51,693 nucleotides of DNA from an uncultured Akkermansia sp. (GCA_947630815.1 CANRJD010000003.1:1-51693), one strand, 5' to 3'; shown: positions 1-8,757, counted from the first letter of the stretch. Made by a program: numbers and translations. The notes: generated by a model from the letters alone, not told the origin.

Positions 1-39
1 GGACTTTATGCCCACGTACGAATATGAACGTTCCCGCAT

Positions 40-59
40 GGAGCCTCTTTTGAGGCTCC
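40..59. repeat. perfect 8-bp hairpin with tetraloop
   Basis: GGAGCCTC and GAGGCTCC pair perfectly around a TTTT loop. No run of T follows on either strand, so a classical Rho-independent terminator is not supported. It lies in the gene-free stretch 1-414, just left of a dispersed repeat copy (133-318), and may belong to a longer repeat cut by the window edge. Nothing else was recognised between 60 and 132. Confidence 0.6.
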
Positions 60-132
60 GCCCGTTATGTCGAGGAGCTCCGTTGAGGATTTCCCTCTCA
101 GCGCTTCTGATTATACCACCTCGAATCAATAG

Positions 133-318
133 TGTACGATTTATCAATAATGTGCGCGTTGCGCAGATTCTTTTCGGATCATTAACGTATGCAGAGATTC
201 CTCTAGATCCATCATTATGATGACCGCTGGTTGTCACGATTTTTGATACGTATAAACGATGATATCAGTCAATAAGAGTTTTTTCTCTGCTGATTGACTT
301 CTCTCAAATGCGTTTGCC
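133..318 (+). repeat. dispersed intergenic repeat, copy A
   Basis: About 186 bp that match the segment 32382-32566 almost base for base, 32 kb away. The copy starts with a single GTACGAT heptamer, continues with a small GCGCGTTGCGC hairpin, and ends with the shared terminus AAATGCGTTTGCC. Its right half also matches the ends of the copies at 4414-4774 and 24837-25580. It fills most of the non-coding region before the first gene. No convincing promoter for that gene was identified in it. Confidence 0.85.
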
Positions 319-414
319 TTGGCGGGTTCCCCACGTGATTGGATTGTATGATAGCACAATCATGTGTAGTATGCTTTGTGAAATGTCTTGCCATGGTAGG
401 AAGGACGGGGTAAA

Positions 415-945
415 ATGCGGGGTATGAAGAGGTACATCACCATGGCGGTGTGCGCGCTGATGGCGTGGGTGGCTGGTGAAGCTGCTGGGCAGAGCCCGGA
501 TTTGGCGAATGAAAGTCGTGATTTGGCTCGCGTGGTGCGGCATCCGGATGGTTCCCGCTCGGTGTACAAGCGGCAGCGTGGGAGCAAGGGTATGCGCTGC
601 GCTACCTACACGGCCAGCGGGAGGTTGGCTGCTATCAATGATTATCACGAGGGTAAGTACGGTCAGCTGGTGGGATGCAACATCTATAATCACGAACGCA
701 CGCTTATTTACAAGGTGGCGTATGGATATGACAGCTCGGCGCGCCTCATTGAGGAACGCATGTTTTCTCATCCTCAGGGTAAATTGGTCCAGCGCGTGAT
801 ATACAAATACGCAGCTGACGGTAATCGATCCAAGCCTATTATTGTGTCGCTTGACCCAAGCCGCGTCAAGACGATTACTCCCACGATGCGGGAGGATGTA
901 AACCGCATTCACCGCGAGCTAGGCGGAGCGCCTGTTCGCCGTTGA
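415..945 (+). CDS. secreted protein of unknown function
   Basis: A 176-residue protein with a cleavable signal peptide: basic MRGMKRY, then a hydrophobic stretch ending in Ala-rich sequence near residue 25. The mature part holds short strand-like segments with Tyr/Gly spacing (YTASGRL, YGYDSSARLIEERMF, VIYKYAADG). This recalls YD/MORN-like antiparallel beta repeats, but the resemblance is weak and no family is claimed. The start at 415 is preceded by a purine-rich AGGAAGGACGGGG; the ATG at 424 is a possible alternative. The next gene follows after 16 bases, so co-transcription is likely. Function is not known. Confidence 0.8.
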   Translation: MRGMKRYITMAVCALMAWVAGEAAGQSPDLANESRDLARVVRHPDGSRSVYKRQRGSKGMRCATYTASGRLAAINDYHEGKYGQLVGCNIYNHERTLIYKVAYGYDSSARLIEERMFSHPQGKLVQRVIYKYAADGNRSKPIIVSLDPSRVKTITPTMREDVNRIHRELGGAPVRR

Positions 946-961
946 CTTTTTCTTTTTTATT

Positions 962-1678
962 ATGAATGACAGGAGAACATTTATGACGAAATTGGCATTG
1001 ACAGGTGGTGCATTGGCGGCGGCAGCTGTAGCGGGGGAAACTCCTGCTGCAGAGCCGGGCGGTAAGTTGCGCGTGCTTCTTGTGAACGGTAGCCCGCACA
1101 TGGAGGGTTGTACTTACACGGCGCTCAACCTCGTGGCGCAGGAGATAGAGGCTTCTGGTGTGGGGGCAGAGATCTTTTATTTGGGAACGGCGCCGGTGCA
1201 GGATTGCATGGCCTGTGGAAGTTGCAAAAAGCACCCCGGCCGTTGCATTTGGGATAAGGATTGCGTGAATGAACTCATTGCCAAGGCCCGCACAGTGCAG
1301 GGGTTCGTGTTTGGTTCGCCCGTATATTATGGGCATCCGAGCGGCCGACTATTGAGTGCCATGGATCGAGCATTTTATGCTGCCGGAGATGTTTTTGCAG
1401 GCAAGCCTGCTGCCGCTGTCGCATCTAGCCGACGTGCGGGTTCGTTGGCTACGCTGGATGCCATTCAGAAGCATTTCACGATATCGCAGATGCCTGTTGT
1501 GTCTTCTTTCTACTGGAATGAGGTGCATGGTTTTGGTCCGGCAGATGTGATGGCTGACGAGGAGGGCGTGTCTATTATGCGCCAGCTTGGTCGCAACATG
1601 GCTCGCGCTGTGAGGGCTTATGCTGCTGCACCCGTTCCTGATCCGGTGGAGCGCAAGTACACCCATTTCATCCGCTAA
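962..1678 (+). CDS. Tat-exported NADPH-dependent FMN reductase-like / iron-sulfur flavoprotein
   Basis: 238 residues. The N-terminus carries a twin-arginine signal (DRRTFM followed by a hydrophobic Ala/Gly stretch), so export in a folded, cofactor-loaded state is expected. The mature part begins with the flavodoxin-like LRVLLVNGSPH phosphate-binding loop. It then has CMACGSCKKHPGRC, the Cys cluster of the iron-sulfur flavoprotein / NAD(P)H oxidoreductase family, and FGSPVYYGHPSG, typical of FMN contact. An FMN-binding redox protein acting outside the cytoplasmic membrane is inferred; substrate and electron partner are unknown. Six bases separate it from the next small gene, consistent with one operon running towards mazG. 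Confidence 0.8.
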   Translation: MNDRRTFMTKLALTGGALAAAAVAGETPAAEPGGKLRVLLVNGSPHMEGCTYTALNLVAQEIEASGVGAEIFYLGTAPVQDCMACGSCKKHPGRCIWDKDCVNELIAKARTVQGFVFGSPVYYGHPSGRLLSAMDRAFYAAGDVFAGKPAAAVASSRRAGSLATLDAIQKHFTISQMPVVSSFYWNEVHGFGPADVMADEEGVSIMRQLGRNMARAVRAYAAAPVPDPVERKYTHFIR

Positions 1679-1683
1679 ACGCT

Positions 1684-1980
1684 ATGGAAACATTTAGCTG
1701 GCAGTCGCGTACTGATGGGGGTGAGAGGGTCATTTATGAGGCTGCTTATTTCGGCGGTTGGTGGCAACTTTCGTGCACTCCGAAGATGCCACGATCTTGT
1801 CGCGATGCAGCGGAATCGCATCCTGCTGACTTTTCTCCTGAAATCTGGCAGGAGTTGCTAGACCTGCTGAAGCGCAAGTACAGTCGCCGCCGCGTTGCGT
1901 GGAAACTTGTGCAGCAGGTGCAGGATATCATGGACGGCAAAGCTGTGAACGAACGTCGAGACTTACGCAACCATGAATGA
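1684..1980 (+). CDS. small protein of unknown function upstream of mazG
   Basis: 98 residues, Trp-rich N-terminal half (FSWQSR, FGGWWQLS) followed by a charged helical half (EIWQELLDLLKRKYSRRRVAWKLVQQVQDIM). No signal peptide or membrane segment. I do not recognise the family. The reading frame is supported by position: it starts six bases after the flavoprotein stop and its end overlaps the mazG start by eight bases, an arrangement typical of translational coupling. Confidence 0.65.
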   Translation: METFSWQSRTDGGERVIYEAAYFGGWWQLSCTPKMPRSCRDAAESHPADFSPEIWQELLDLLKRKYSRRRVAWKLVQQVQDIMDGKAVNERRDLRNHE

Positions 1981-2818
1981 TGAGGAGATGAGTCATTGTG
2001 CGGATCCGGCACGGCAGCTCGAGCGTGCCATTGCTATCATGCATCGTTTGCGCGCTCCTGGTGGCTGCCCTTGGGATGCTCAGCAGACGCATGAAAGCCT
2101 TATTCCGAACCTCATTGAGGAGTGTTACGAGTGCATAGATGCCATTCGAGAGCAGGATGCTTCCCACCTGTGTGAGGAGTTGGGGGATGTGCTGCTGCAA
2201 GTTCTCTTCCACGCCGAGTTGGCGCAGGAAAATGCAGCGGAGGGATTCGGTGTGCAGGATGTGGCACGAGGCCTATGTGACAAAATGGTGCGGCGTCACC
2301 CGCATGTCTTTGGTGACGCCGCGGCAGAGGATGCGGAAGCAGTACTCACTCGGTGGGATCAAATCAAGCGACAAGAGCACCACAGTGAGCGCGAGCCATA
2401 CCTGCACGATTGCGGCAAGGGGTTGCCCGAACTGCTACGAGCAGCAAAACTCACCGCCAAGGTCGCTAAAGTTGGCTTTGACTGGGACTCCCACGCTGGA
2501 GTGGTGGATAAGGTGCGCGAGGAGTTGGAGGAGGTGAGCGAAACATTTGCTCTGCCGGATGATGATCCACGTGTGGCTGAAGAGCTGGGCGATTTACTCT
2601 TCACTGTAGTGAATCTCTGCCGTCGTCGAGGTGTCAACCCCGAGGTCGCGTTGCACGGAGCTAATCAAAAGTTCCTGCGCCGTTTTACTGCCATGGAGGG
2701 GTTACTCGCTACTGCCGGCATCAGTTTGCGCGATGCGACTGCCAGTGATTTTGACCGGGCATGGAACGCTGTGAAGACGCAAGAACACCCCGACGGTTCA
2801 GCCGGACAGAAGTCATGA
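1973..2818 (+). CDS. mazG: nucleoside triphosphate pyrophosphohydrolase MazG
   Basis: 281 residues, the usual size of the two-domain MazG. The first MazG domain shows GGCPWDAQQTHESL, then the metal-binding helices with EECYE and EELGDVL. A second domain repeats the pattern with EELEEV and AEELGDLLF. The family hydrolyses NTPs and dNTPs to the monophosphate and pyrophosphate, a housecleaning and stress-related role in the cytoplasm. The key Glu/Asp residues of both ExxE...ExxD motifs are present. The gene overlaps both neighbours (ATGA junction at its end), so it sits inside a coupled operon. Confidence 0.95.
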   Translation: MNDEEMSHCADPARQLERAIAIMHRLRAPGGCPWDAQQTHESLIPNLIEECYECIDAIREQDASHLCEELGDVLLQVLFHAELAQENAAEGFGVQDVARGLCDKMVRRHPHVFGDAAAEDAEAVLTRWDQIKRQEHHSEREPYLHDCGKGLPELLRAAKLTAKVAKVGFDWDSHAGVVDKVREELEEVSETFALPDDDPRVAEELGDLLFTVVNLCRRRGVNPEVALHGANQKFLRRFTAMEGLLATAGISLRDATASDFDRAWNAVKTQEHPDGSAGQKS

Positions 2819-3768
2819 TGCACTCCTGTCCAGTGCTGGTGTTGGCGGTTTCGTTGCTCGTGTCGTCGTGTGTTCTGCATACCAAGGAAGAAAAACCTGC
2901 CATGGGGGAGAGAAGCGCTACTGCCGAAGAGGTGGCCAGCAACATCGGGAATCCTTTTCTTGCCAATAAGGGTGACATAAATGCCGTCAATGTCAGCGTC
3001 GCCTCCGAGGAGGAACTCAAAAGAATCGACAACGGGTCAGAGGAAGATCTTGTGTGGACTGATCCGGACAACCCAGATGCCGATATTCCCGGACTCACTG
3101 CCATCTTCGAAAATAGAAGGCATGGTCGCGGGTGGCAGGTGGATATGGCGCGTGCCATTCAGCTTGCTCGCAAGCAGGAGCTGCCGCTCATTGTCTGGTT
3201 TCACGATTCGGTGATTTCGCCGCGTAGCGGGCAGCTTGGTAAAGAATACTTGGAAACTAAGGAGTTTGAGGATTGGGCTAGTACACATGCTATTTGCGTG
3301 CGGTTGGACTCCGGCGCATCGTTGAATGACTCCGGAGTGGGCAACATTAAGTACAGAGCGGATAATATCAATGCCTTGCAACGTCGCTACGGTCTTTCGA
3401 AAAAGCCCGCCTTCGCAGTGATTACCCCCAACGGTAAAATTACTGCCCGTATTGATGGCTTTGATGGCATTCTTTCCGGTTTTGCTCAGGAGCTCAAAGC
3501 CGGTGTTGCCCTTGCTCGGAAGAAATACGATGAGTACAAGGGCGAGCTGGTCGCACGCGGCTACAGAGACTGGAAATCCGCCCGTGGTAACGCTTCTGTC
3601 TTTGCTAAACTTATGCGCGTGGATCCTGAGAAGGAGGTCGTTTTTCTGCGCGAGAGCGGAGGGCGCGTTACTCGCACCAAGATTTCTCGTTTCTGCAAGG
3701 AAGATGCCGACTATCTGCGCTCTCTCGTGCCCCCAAAGACACCCGCCGACGAACCGGACCTGCCATGA
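2815..3768 (+). CDS. lipoprotein with thioredoxin-like fold and C-terminal SHD1-like domain
   Basis: Two adjacent ATGs (2815 and 2818) overlap the mazG stop. From 2815 the protein has 317 residues with a hydrophobic leader ending in the lipobox LLVSSC (Cys19), so membrane anchoring by a lipid is expected. The central part (LPLIVWFHDSVISPRSGQ, later KKPAFAVITPNG) resembles a thioredoxin fold. Its CxxC is replaced by SPRS, so it is probably not a disulfide reductase. The C-terminal 60 residues (YRDWKSARGNASVFAKL, then VVFLRESGGRV and ISRFCKEDADYL) match the SHD1-like module common in Verrucomicrobiota and Planctomycetota. Function unknown. Its stop overlaps the TetR gene by four bases. Confidence 0.75.
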   Translation: MMHSCPVLVLAVSLLVSSCVLHTKEEKPAMGERSATAEEVASNIGNPFLANKGDINAVNVSVASEEELKRIDNGSEEDLVWTDPDNPDADIPGLTAIFENRRHGRGWQVDMARAIQLARKQELPLIVWFHDSVISPRSGQLGKEYLETKEFEDWASTHAICVRLDSGASLNDSGVGNIKYRADNINALQRRYGLSKKPAFAVITPNGKITARIDGFDGILSGFAQELKAGVALARKKYDEYKGELVARGYRDWKSARGNASVFAKLMRVDPEKEVVFLRESGGRVTRTKISRFCKEDADYLRSLVPPKTPADEPDLP

Positions 3769-4385
3769 GCAAATCCGACATCACTAAGGCACGCATCATG
3801 CATGCGGCCGTTTGCGAATTCACGGCATTGAGTTTTCGAGGCGTGACTTTGCGTGATATCGCCCGGGCTGCGGGGGTAACTATGGGTGCCATTTCCTACC
3901 ATTTCGGCAGCAAGGCTGACCTGTATCGCGATACGCTCGCTTACGTTTCGATCCCGTATAACGCCGCATGTCGTGCAGCTCTGCATGAGGCCCTGCCTTC
4001 CAATGACCCGGTGCGTATTGTGGATGCTTGGTTAGCTGCTCCGCTTACCCACTGGCGGGATGCCTCTGTCGCTACGGGGGAGGAGGTGCTATGTTTCCTC
4101 AATAAAATGGGATACGAGTCTCCGGAACTTACCCGTGAGGTCTATGACTCCCACTTCGCCTTCGCTATGCAAGAGTGGACGGAAACTTTGGGTCGCTTTT
4201 TCCCGGGCATGCGCCGGGATGATTGGCTATGGTGCTTCACATGCTTGCGCGGCATGTATTTTAACATTCTCGCGCATGATGAGTTCACACTTTGGGCGCT
4301 TCCGCGCATTCGAGACAAACGGGAGGCCATTGCTCGTTTGGCATCAGATGCCGTGGCACTGCTGCGTACTTACATGCCGGGGTGA
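3765..4385 (+). CDS. TetR/AcrR family transcriptional regulator
   Basis: 206 residues. The N-terminal helix-turn-helix is clear: RIMHAAVCEFTALSFRGVTLRDIARAAGVTMGAISYHFGSKADLY. The rest is an all-helical ligand/dimer domain resembling the CecR-type C-terminal domain (dimer helices with LAAPLTHWRDAS and EEVLCFLNKMG). Such proteins repress nearby or own promoters until a small ligand binds. The ligand is not predictable here. The ATGA overlap with the upstream lipoprotein gene points to co-transcription, so the regulator may control its own operon, although no operator was identified. Confidence 0.9.
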   Translation: MSKSDITKARIMHAAVCEFTALSFRGVTLRDIARAAGVTMGAISYHFGSKADLYRDTLAYVSIPYNAACRAALHEALPSNDPVRIVDAWLAAPLTHWRDASVATGEEVLCFLNKMGYESPELTREVYDSHFAFAMQEWTETLGRFFPGMRRDDWLWCFTCLRGMYFNILAHDEFTLWALPRIRDKREAIARLASDAVALLRTYMPG

Positions 4386-4413
4386 GACTGACAGGAGTTA
4401 TCCTCTCCCATCC

Positions 4414-4774
4414 ACATCCGTCCCAAGAAAAAGCCTGACCATTTACGATTTACGATTTACAAAATTCGGCGAGCGGAGCTCGCGAAGCTGCAAAGCAAGT
4501 GCTGAGCGGAATTTTGAAAGCCAAGCACGGACTTGGTTAGAAAGGCGCGGGCAATGGCGCCTAAACGCTGCCTGTGTACGAGACGGTGGCAGACGGGGGC
4601 TACCATTTACGATGTACGATTTGGAAGGTTCGCGCGCGTTGCGCGGGAGGTTGGCGAACGAGAGGGCTGCTTATGATGACCGGTTGTTGTCATGATGTTT
4701 GATGCGTATAAACGGTGATATCGGTCAATAAGAGCATTTTCTCCGTTGATGAACTTCTCTCAAATGCGTTTGCC
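4414..4774 (+). repeat. dispersed intergenic repeat, copy B
   Basis: Fills most of the gene-free gap 4386-4909. The left end is CATCCGTCCCAAGAAAAAG, followed by a period-7 TTTACGA array (4442-4460), several short GC hairpins, a second small heptamer pair near 4609-4622, and the right terminus ending AAATGCGTTTGCC. Both ends are shared with copy C. The right end matches copies A and E. The remaining bases up to 4909 hold the 5' region of the phosphorylase gene, where TGTAAAAT near 4850 could be an extended -10 element without a good -35. Confidence 0.85.
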
Positions 4775-4909
4775 GCAAGAAAGCTGACGCGATTTTGTCC
4801 CCTTTTTCAGGGACGTTGTGGCTGTTTTTTCTTTTCTTATGCCACAAGCTGGTGTAAAATGGTGCGTACCCGCTTGGAATGGAAGCGGGCAGACTGAAAC
4901 GAGACGATC

Positions 4910-6586
4910 ATGAGCATACAATCTTTTCTACCGGCGCAGTACGCGCACCCGTACGAGATAGATCCCAAATACAGCAAGTCCGTGGCGTACTTTTGCATGG
5001 AGTACGCTATTGATAATGTGTTTAAGATATACTCTGGTGGCTTAGGATACCTGGCGGGTTCGCACATGCGCTCTGCCGGTGCCTTGCGCCAGAATCTTGT
5101 CGGTGTAGGTATCCTCTGGTCATACGGCTACTACAGCCAAATTCGTGCGGAAGATGGTTCCATGGCTGCCCAGTACCGGCGCCGCGACTACACTTTCTTG
5201 GAGGACCACAACATTAAGTTCCTCATCCGCGTCTGCAACTCCCCGGTGTGGGTGAAGGCGCTTTTCCTGCGTCCGGAGACTTTCGGCACTGCCCCCATGT
5301 TCTTCTTGACGACGGATCTTCCGGAGAATGATGCCATGAGTCGATCCATCACTCAGCGTCTCTATGATTCCAACCCCATGACGCGCATTTCGCAGTATAT
5401 TGTGCTCGGGCAGGGTGGCGCTCGCCTCTTCGAGGAATTGGGAATAGAGCCGGAAATCTACCACATGAACGAGGCTCACGCTATCGGCGCGGCCTTCAAT
5501 ATGCTCGCTCACAATGGAGGGAATGTTGAGGAAGTGCGCAAACGTTTCGTCTTTACTACCCATACTCCTGAGGAGGCCGGCAATGAGAAAATGGACATCA
5601 ACCTAATGGCCAATTTCTCCTTCTTTGATGGCCTTTCACTCGATCAAGTGCGCTCTATGCTCAAGCTTGACCCAGGGGAACAAACTTTCAACTACACCCT
5701 CGCGGCTTTGAGGCTTTCTCACATAGCCAACGGGGTATCTGCCTTGCATGGCGAGGTTTCGCGCAAAATGTGGCAGGGTTATTCGGACATTTGCCCCATC
5801 ACTCATGTGACCAATGCCCAAAACAGTGCCTATTGGCAAGACCCTGAGTTGGCTGAAGCTTTCCATGAGGGAGATAAGAAGGCCTTCCGCGCTCGTAAAC
5901 GCGCCTTGAAGAAGGATCTTTTCCGTGTGGTGGGTGAGCAGACGGGGCACCTTTTCGACCAAGACACGCTCACTATTGTGTGGGCTCGCCGTTTTGCTGC
6001 TTACAAGCGGCCTGCGCTCATTACGGAGAATCCCGTCATGTTTGAACGCATGCTGCAGCGCACCAATCGTCCTGTACAAATGATTTGGGCCGGCAAACCC
6101 TACCCCACGGATTTCGCGGCGGTGGATATCTTTAACAAACTGAATGAGCTGAGCAACAGGTACCCGCGATGTGCCGTGCTCACCGGTTATGAGCTTGAGC
6201 TTTCCCGGCTCCTTAAGAATGGTTCGGATATTTGGCTGAACAACCCCGTAGTTACCCGCGAGGCTTCCGGTACCTCCGGCATGTCTGCTACCATGAATGG
6301 CTCCATCACTATTTCCACCAACGATGGTTGGGTGCGTGAGTTCGCTCGTGATGGCAAGAATTGCTTTATCATCCCGGAGGCTAAAGCGGGATTGCCCGCG
6401 GAGGCTCGTGACCGCTCCGATCGCGATAATTTCTACAACTTGCTAGAATCCAAGGTTCTGCCAATGTTTTACGACAATCCGGATGCGTGGACGAGCCTTG
6501 TCTTCACGGCCATGCACGACATCATTCCGGCTTTCGAGTCCGATCGTATGGCGGATGAGTATTACGTAAAGATGTACAATGCCTGA
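4910..6586 (+). CDS. glgP: alpha-glucan phosphorylase family protein (GT35) lacking the PLP lysine
   Basis: 558 residues, the size of the short bacterial/archaeal glucan phosphorylase type. Family landmarks are present: YSGGLGYLAG near the N-terminus, FTTHTPEEAGNE, WARRFAAYKRP (phosphate-site Arg and Lys) and EASGTSGM near the C-terminus. Active phosphorylases use PLP bound to a Lys directly after this Met (GTGNMK or GTSGMK). Here codon 6284-6286 is TCT, giving Ser459. Either this subfamily does not bind PLP covalently, or the protein has another activity. The name is therefore by homology only. The stop overlaps the next ORF if that ORF starts at 6579. Confidence 0.85.
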   Translation: MSIQSFLPAQYAHPYEIDPKYSKSVAYFCMEYAIDNVFKIYSGGLGYLAGSHMRSAGALRQNLVGVGILWSYGYYSQIRAEDGSMAAQYRRRDYTFLEDHNIKFLIRVCNSPVWVKALFLRPETFGTAPMFFLTTDLPENDAMSRSITQRLYDSNPMTRISQYIVLGQGGARLFEELGIEPEIYHMNEAHAIGAAFNMLAHNGGNVEEVRKRFVFTTHTPEEAGNEKMDINLMANFSFFDGLSLDQVRSMLKLDPGEQTFNYTLAALRLSHIANGVSALHGEVSRKMWQGYSDICPITHVTNAQNSAYWQDPELAEAFHEGDKKAFRARKRALKKDLFRVVGEQTGHLFDQDTLTIVWARRFAAYKRPALITENPVMFERMLQRTNRPVQMIWAGKPYPTDFAAVDIFNKLNELSNRYPRCAVLTGYELELSRLLKNGSDIWLNNPVVTREASGTSGMSATMNGSITISTNDGWVREFARDGKNCFIIPEAKAGLPAEARDRSDRDNFYNLLESKVLPMFYDNPDAWTSLVFTAMHDIIPAFESDRMADEYYVKMYNA

Positions 6587-7787
6587 GCACATGATGAAAA
6601 AATCCGTTCTCATTGTTGGTGCTGGTGGGGTAGGCCATGTGGTGGCGCACAAGTGTGCTCAGATGGCAGACGTGTACGAGGAGATTCATCTTGCTTCGCG
6701 TACGCTGAGTAAGTGCGATGCTATCGCCGCAGATGTGTTGGCACGCGAGGGTGTGCATATCACGACGCACCAATTGGATGCGGATGATGTGCCGAGTACG
6801 GTTGCCTTATTGCGCAGTGTTAAGCCGGGGCTACTCCTCAATGTGGCTCTTCCTTATCAAGACCTGCCACTCATGGATGCTTGTCTGGAGGCCGGGTGCA
6901 ATTACATGGACACTGCCAACTACGAGCCACGCGACGTTGCGAAATTTGAATATAGTTGGCAATGGGCTTATCAGGAGCGCTTTAAAAATGCAGGGCTCTT
7001 TGCGTTACTCGGTTCGGGCTTTGATCCGGGCGTCACGAATGTTTATACGGCCTGGGCTCTCAAGCATCATTTTGATTCCATTGAATACCTCGATATTGTC
7101 GATGTCAATGGCGGCGATCATGGACAAGCATTTGCGACTAATTTTAACCCCGAAATCAATATTCGTGAAGTTTCTGCCCCCTGCCGTCACTGGGAGGATG
7201 GGCGATTTGTAGAGACGGCCCCCATGAGTCTTCACAAGCCGTTTACTTGTCCGGAAGGTGTTGGTACTTACGAGATTTACCGTATGTATCACGAGGAGAT
7301 GGAATCACTGGTGCGTCACATCCCCACCATTAAACGCGCTCAGTTTTGGATGAGTTTCTCGCCTAACTATATCAACCACTTAACCGTGTTGAAAAATGTG
7401 GGCATGACCCGTATTGATCCCGTGCTCTACAACGGCGTGGAAATTGTCCCCTTGCAGTTCCTCAAGGCTGTGCTCCCGAATCCCGGTGATTTGGGCAAGA
7501 CGACCCATGGGAAGACTTGCATCGGATGCATCATTCAGGGTAAGAAGGATGGGAAGGACAAGAAGGTGTACATATATAACATCTGCGACCACGAAGCCTG
7601 CTTCCGTGAGGTCGGTTCCCAAGCCGTTTCCTATACGACAGGAGTCCCCGCCGCTATCGGTGGTCGTCTTATCCTCTCCGGCATCTGGTCCGGCGCCGGT
7701 GTCTTCAATATGGAGCAAAACGATCCTGATCCTTTCATGGACGCCCTCACTCGCTATGGTCTTCCTTGGACCTGCGTTGAGTTGTGA
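6579..7787 (+). CDS. saccharopine dehydrogenase family protein, probable carboxynorspermidine synthase
   Basis: 402 residues. The N-terminus has the Rossmann motif VLIVGAGGVGHVV, and the following stretch (IHLASRTLSKCD, LNVALPYQDLPLMDACLEAGCNYMDTANYE) is typical of the saccharopine dehydrogenase-like carboxynorspermidine/carboxyspermidine dehydrogenase family. The known reaction is NADPH-dependent condensation of aspartate semialdehyde with a diamine in the alternative polyamine pathway. The partner decarboxylase gene is not in the window. The start is uncertain: ATG 6579 overlaps the phosphorylase end by eight bases; ATGs at 6591 and 6594 directly precede AAAAAA. The overlap suggests co-expression with the phosphorylase. 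Confidence 0.85.
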   Translation: MPEHMMKKSVLIVGAGGVGHVVAHKCAQMADVYEEIHLASRTLSKCDAIAADVLAREGVHITTHQLDADDVPSTVALLRSVKPGLLLNVALPYQDLPLMDACLEAGCNYMDTANYEPRDVAKFEYSWQWAYQERFKNAGLFALLGSGFDPGVTNVYTAWALKHHFDSIEYLDIVDVNGGDHGQAFATNFNPEINIREVSAPCRHWEDGRFVETAPMSLHKPFTCPEGVGTYEIYRMYHEEMESLVRHIPTIKRAQFWMSFSPNYINHLTVLKNVGMTRIDPVLYNGVEIVPLQFLKAVLPNPGDLGKTTHGKTCIGCIIQGKKDGKDKKVYIYNICDHEACFREVGSQAVSYTTGVPAAIGGRLILSGIWSGAGVFNMEQNDPDPFMDALTRYGLPWTCVEL

Positions 7788-7867
7788 CTGAATCCGGCGT
7801 CAGTTCATTGCGGGTTCGCCATGCTCATTGATCAAAGGATGTCGTAGGCCGTGACTGGGCGCCACGG

Positions 7868-7899
7868 CAGGGTCAAACACGTTGGGAAATGCGTTTGCC
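7868..7899. repeat. solo terminal hairpin of the dispersed repeat family
   Basis: CAGGGTCAAACACGTT is followed within four bases by AATGCGTTTGCC, forming an imperfect inverted repeat related to the termini of the dispersed repeats. It resembles the perfect hairpin at 32331-32358 and may be the remnant of a collapsed repeat copy between two convergent genes. Confidence 0.5.
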
Positions 7900-7909
7900 T
7901 TGGAGCAGG

Positions 7910-7930
7910 GCCTTCTCTCGTTGAGAAGGC
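7910..7930. terminator. hairpin between convergent genes, possible terminator
   Basis: GCCTTCTC and GAGAAGGC form an 8-bp stem around TCGTT in the gap between the convergent polyamine gene (ends 7787) and the TIM-barrel gene (ends 7954). There is no downstream T-run on either strand, so intrinsic termination is only suggested by position. Confidence 0.4.
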
Positions 7931-7953
7931 TCAGAAGCCGGGTGTGTGGAACA

Positions 7954-8757
7954 TCAATGATCCGGAAGGAGTTGGTGAAGCTTGGCTATGTCAGATCGGA
8001 AATCTTCTAAATCTGAGGGGGAATCTTTGACTGTTTCGATTGAGATGCGCGCCCCATCCGGTACAAGATGGAGGATGTTCCGAACAATGTCCTCATTTGC
8101 TGCTATATGAGCATGGGAATCAATTTCTTCCGATTCATCTTGTATGCCGGATAGATGGAACATGGCAGGATCCATCCGCAGAAAATCTTGCACGTACCTC
8201 TTCCATGGTAAACCATGAGAATTGGCACTGCAGACAGCATGCTCGAAGTCAAGACAAAACTTGCAATTGGCTGCCGCACAAATGAAGGCTATTTCCTCTG
8301 GCGTTGCGCCTCGACAGGCCAGCATTTGACCCCCCGAGAGGAAGACGTGGTGAGGCTTATTCTCGATGAACGCTCGAGGCTCATTGAAGTTGGCAAGCTG
8401 ACGGGCTGTTTCCTCTACGCATCCTTCCATGCCTCCATGGATAATAATAATGGGTGCGCCCAGCTTATCCGCAAAGTTCCGTACCTCTTCAAACATGACG
8501 CGGTTGGCTCCTTCCTTTTCTGGCTGAGCCAAGTTAAAATGATGAGCAAAATGCGGACAATGAATTATGTACGGTATCTTCAGGGTACTCCATTTCTTGA
8601 GAGTTTTGAGCGTGCCCGGCACCGCATAAAGCTCTATGTAGTTGTACACTCCCTCATCGTACAGTTGCTCTGCTTTCCGGAGATACGAGTCCGCATCGGT
8701 GGACCATAGTTTGAGCCCCAGCTGTGGTTTCATAGGACAATAGACTTGATGAGACAA
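7954..8757 (-). CDS. sugar phosphate isomerase/epimerase-like TIM-barrel protein
   Basis: 267 residues with the alternating strand motifs of the xylose-isomerase-like / AP-endonuclease-2 superfamily: YIELYAVPG, IIHCPHFAHHFN, PIIIIHGG, RAFIENKP, CLDFEHAVC, FHLSGIQDESEEIDSHAHI and ARISIET. The His, Glu and Asp residues that bind a divalent metal in this fold are in place. The substrate is unknown. The start codon is TTG at 8757, preceded by GAGGGA at suitable distance. The first in-frame ATG is eight codons downstream and has no ribosome binding site. The gene stands alone, convergent to the polyamine gene. Confidence 0.8.
   Translation of the reverse strand: MSHQVYCPMKPQLGLKLWSTDADSYLRKAEQLYDEGVYNYIELYAVPGTLKTLKKWSTLKIPYIIHCPHFAHHFNLAQPEKEGANRVMFEEVRNFADKLGAPIIIIHGGMEGCVEETARQLANFNEPRAFIENKPHHVFLSGGQMLACRGATPEEIAFICAAANCKFCLDFEHAVCSANSHGLPWKRYVQDFLRMDPAMFHLSGIQDESEEIDSHAHIAANEDIVRNILHLVPDGARISIETVKDSPSDLEDFRSDIAKLHQLLPDH

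Noticed and set aside
4060..4695. 211-codon plus-strand frame overlapping the TetR gene and repeat copy B
   Set aside because: It shifts from the TetR coding region in another frame into intergenic repeat DNA and shows no family motif or ribosome binding site.
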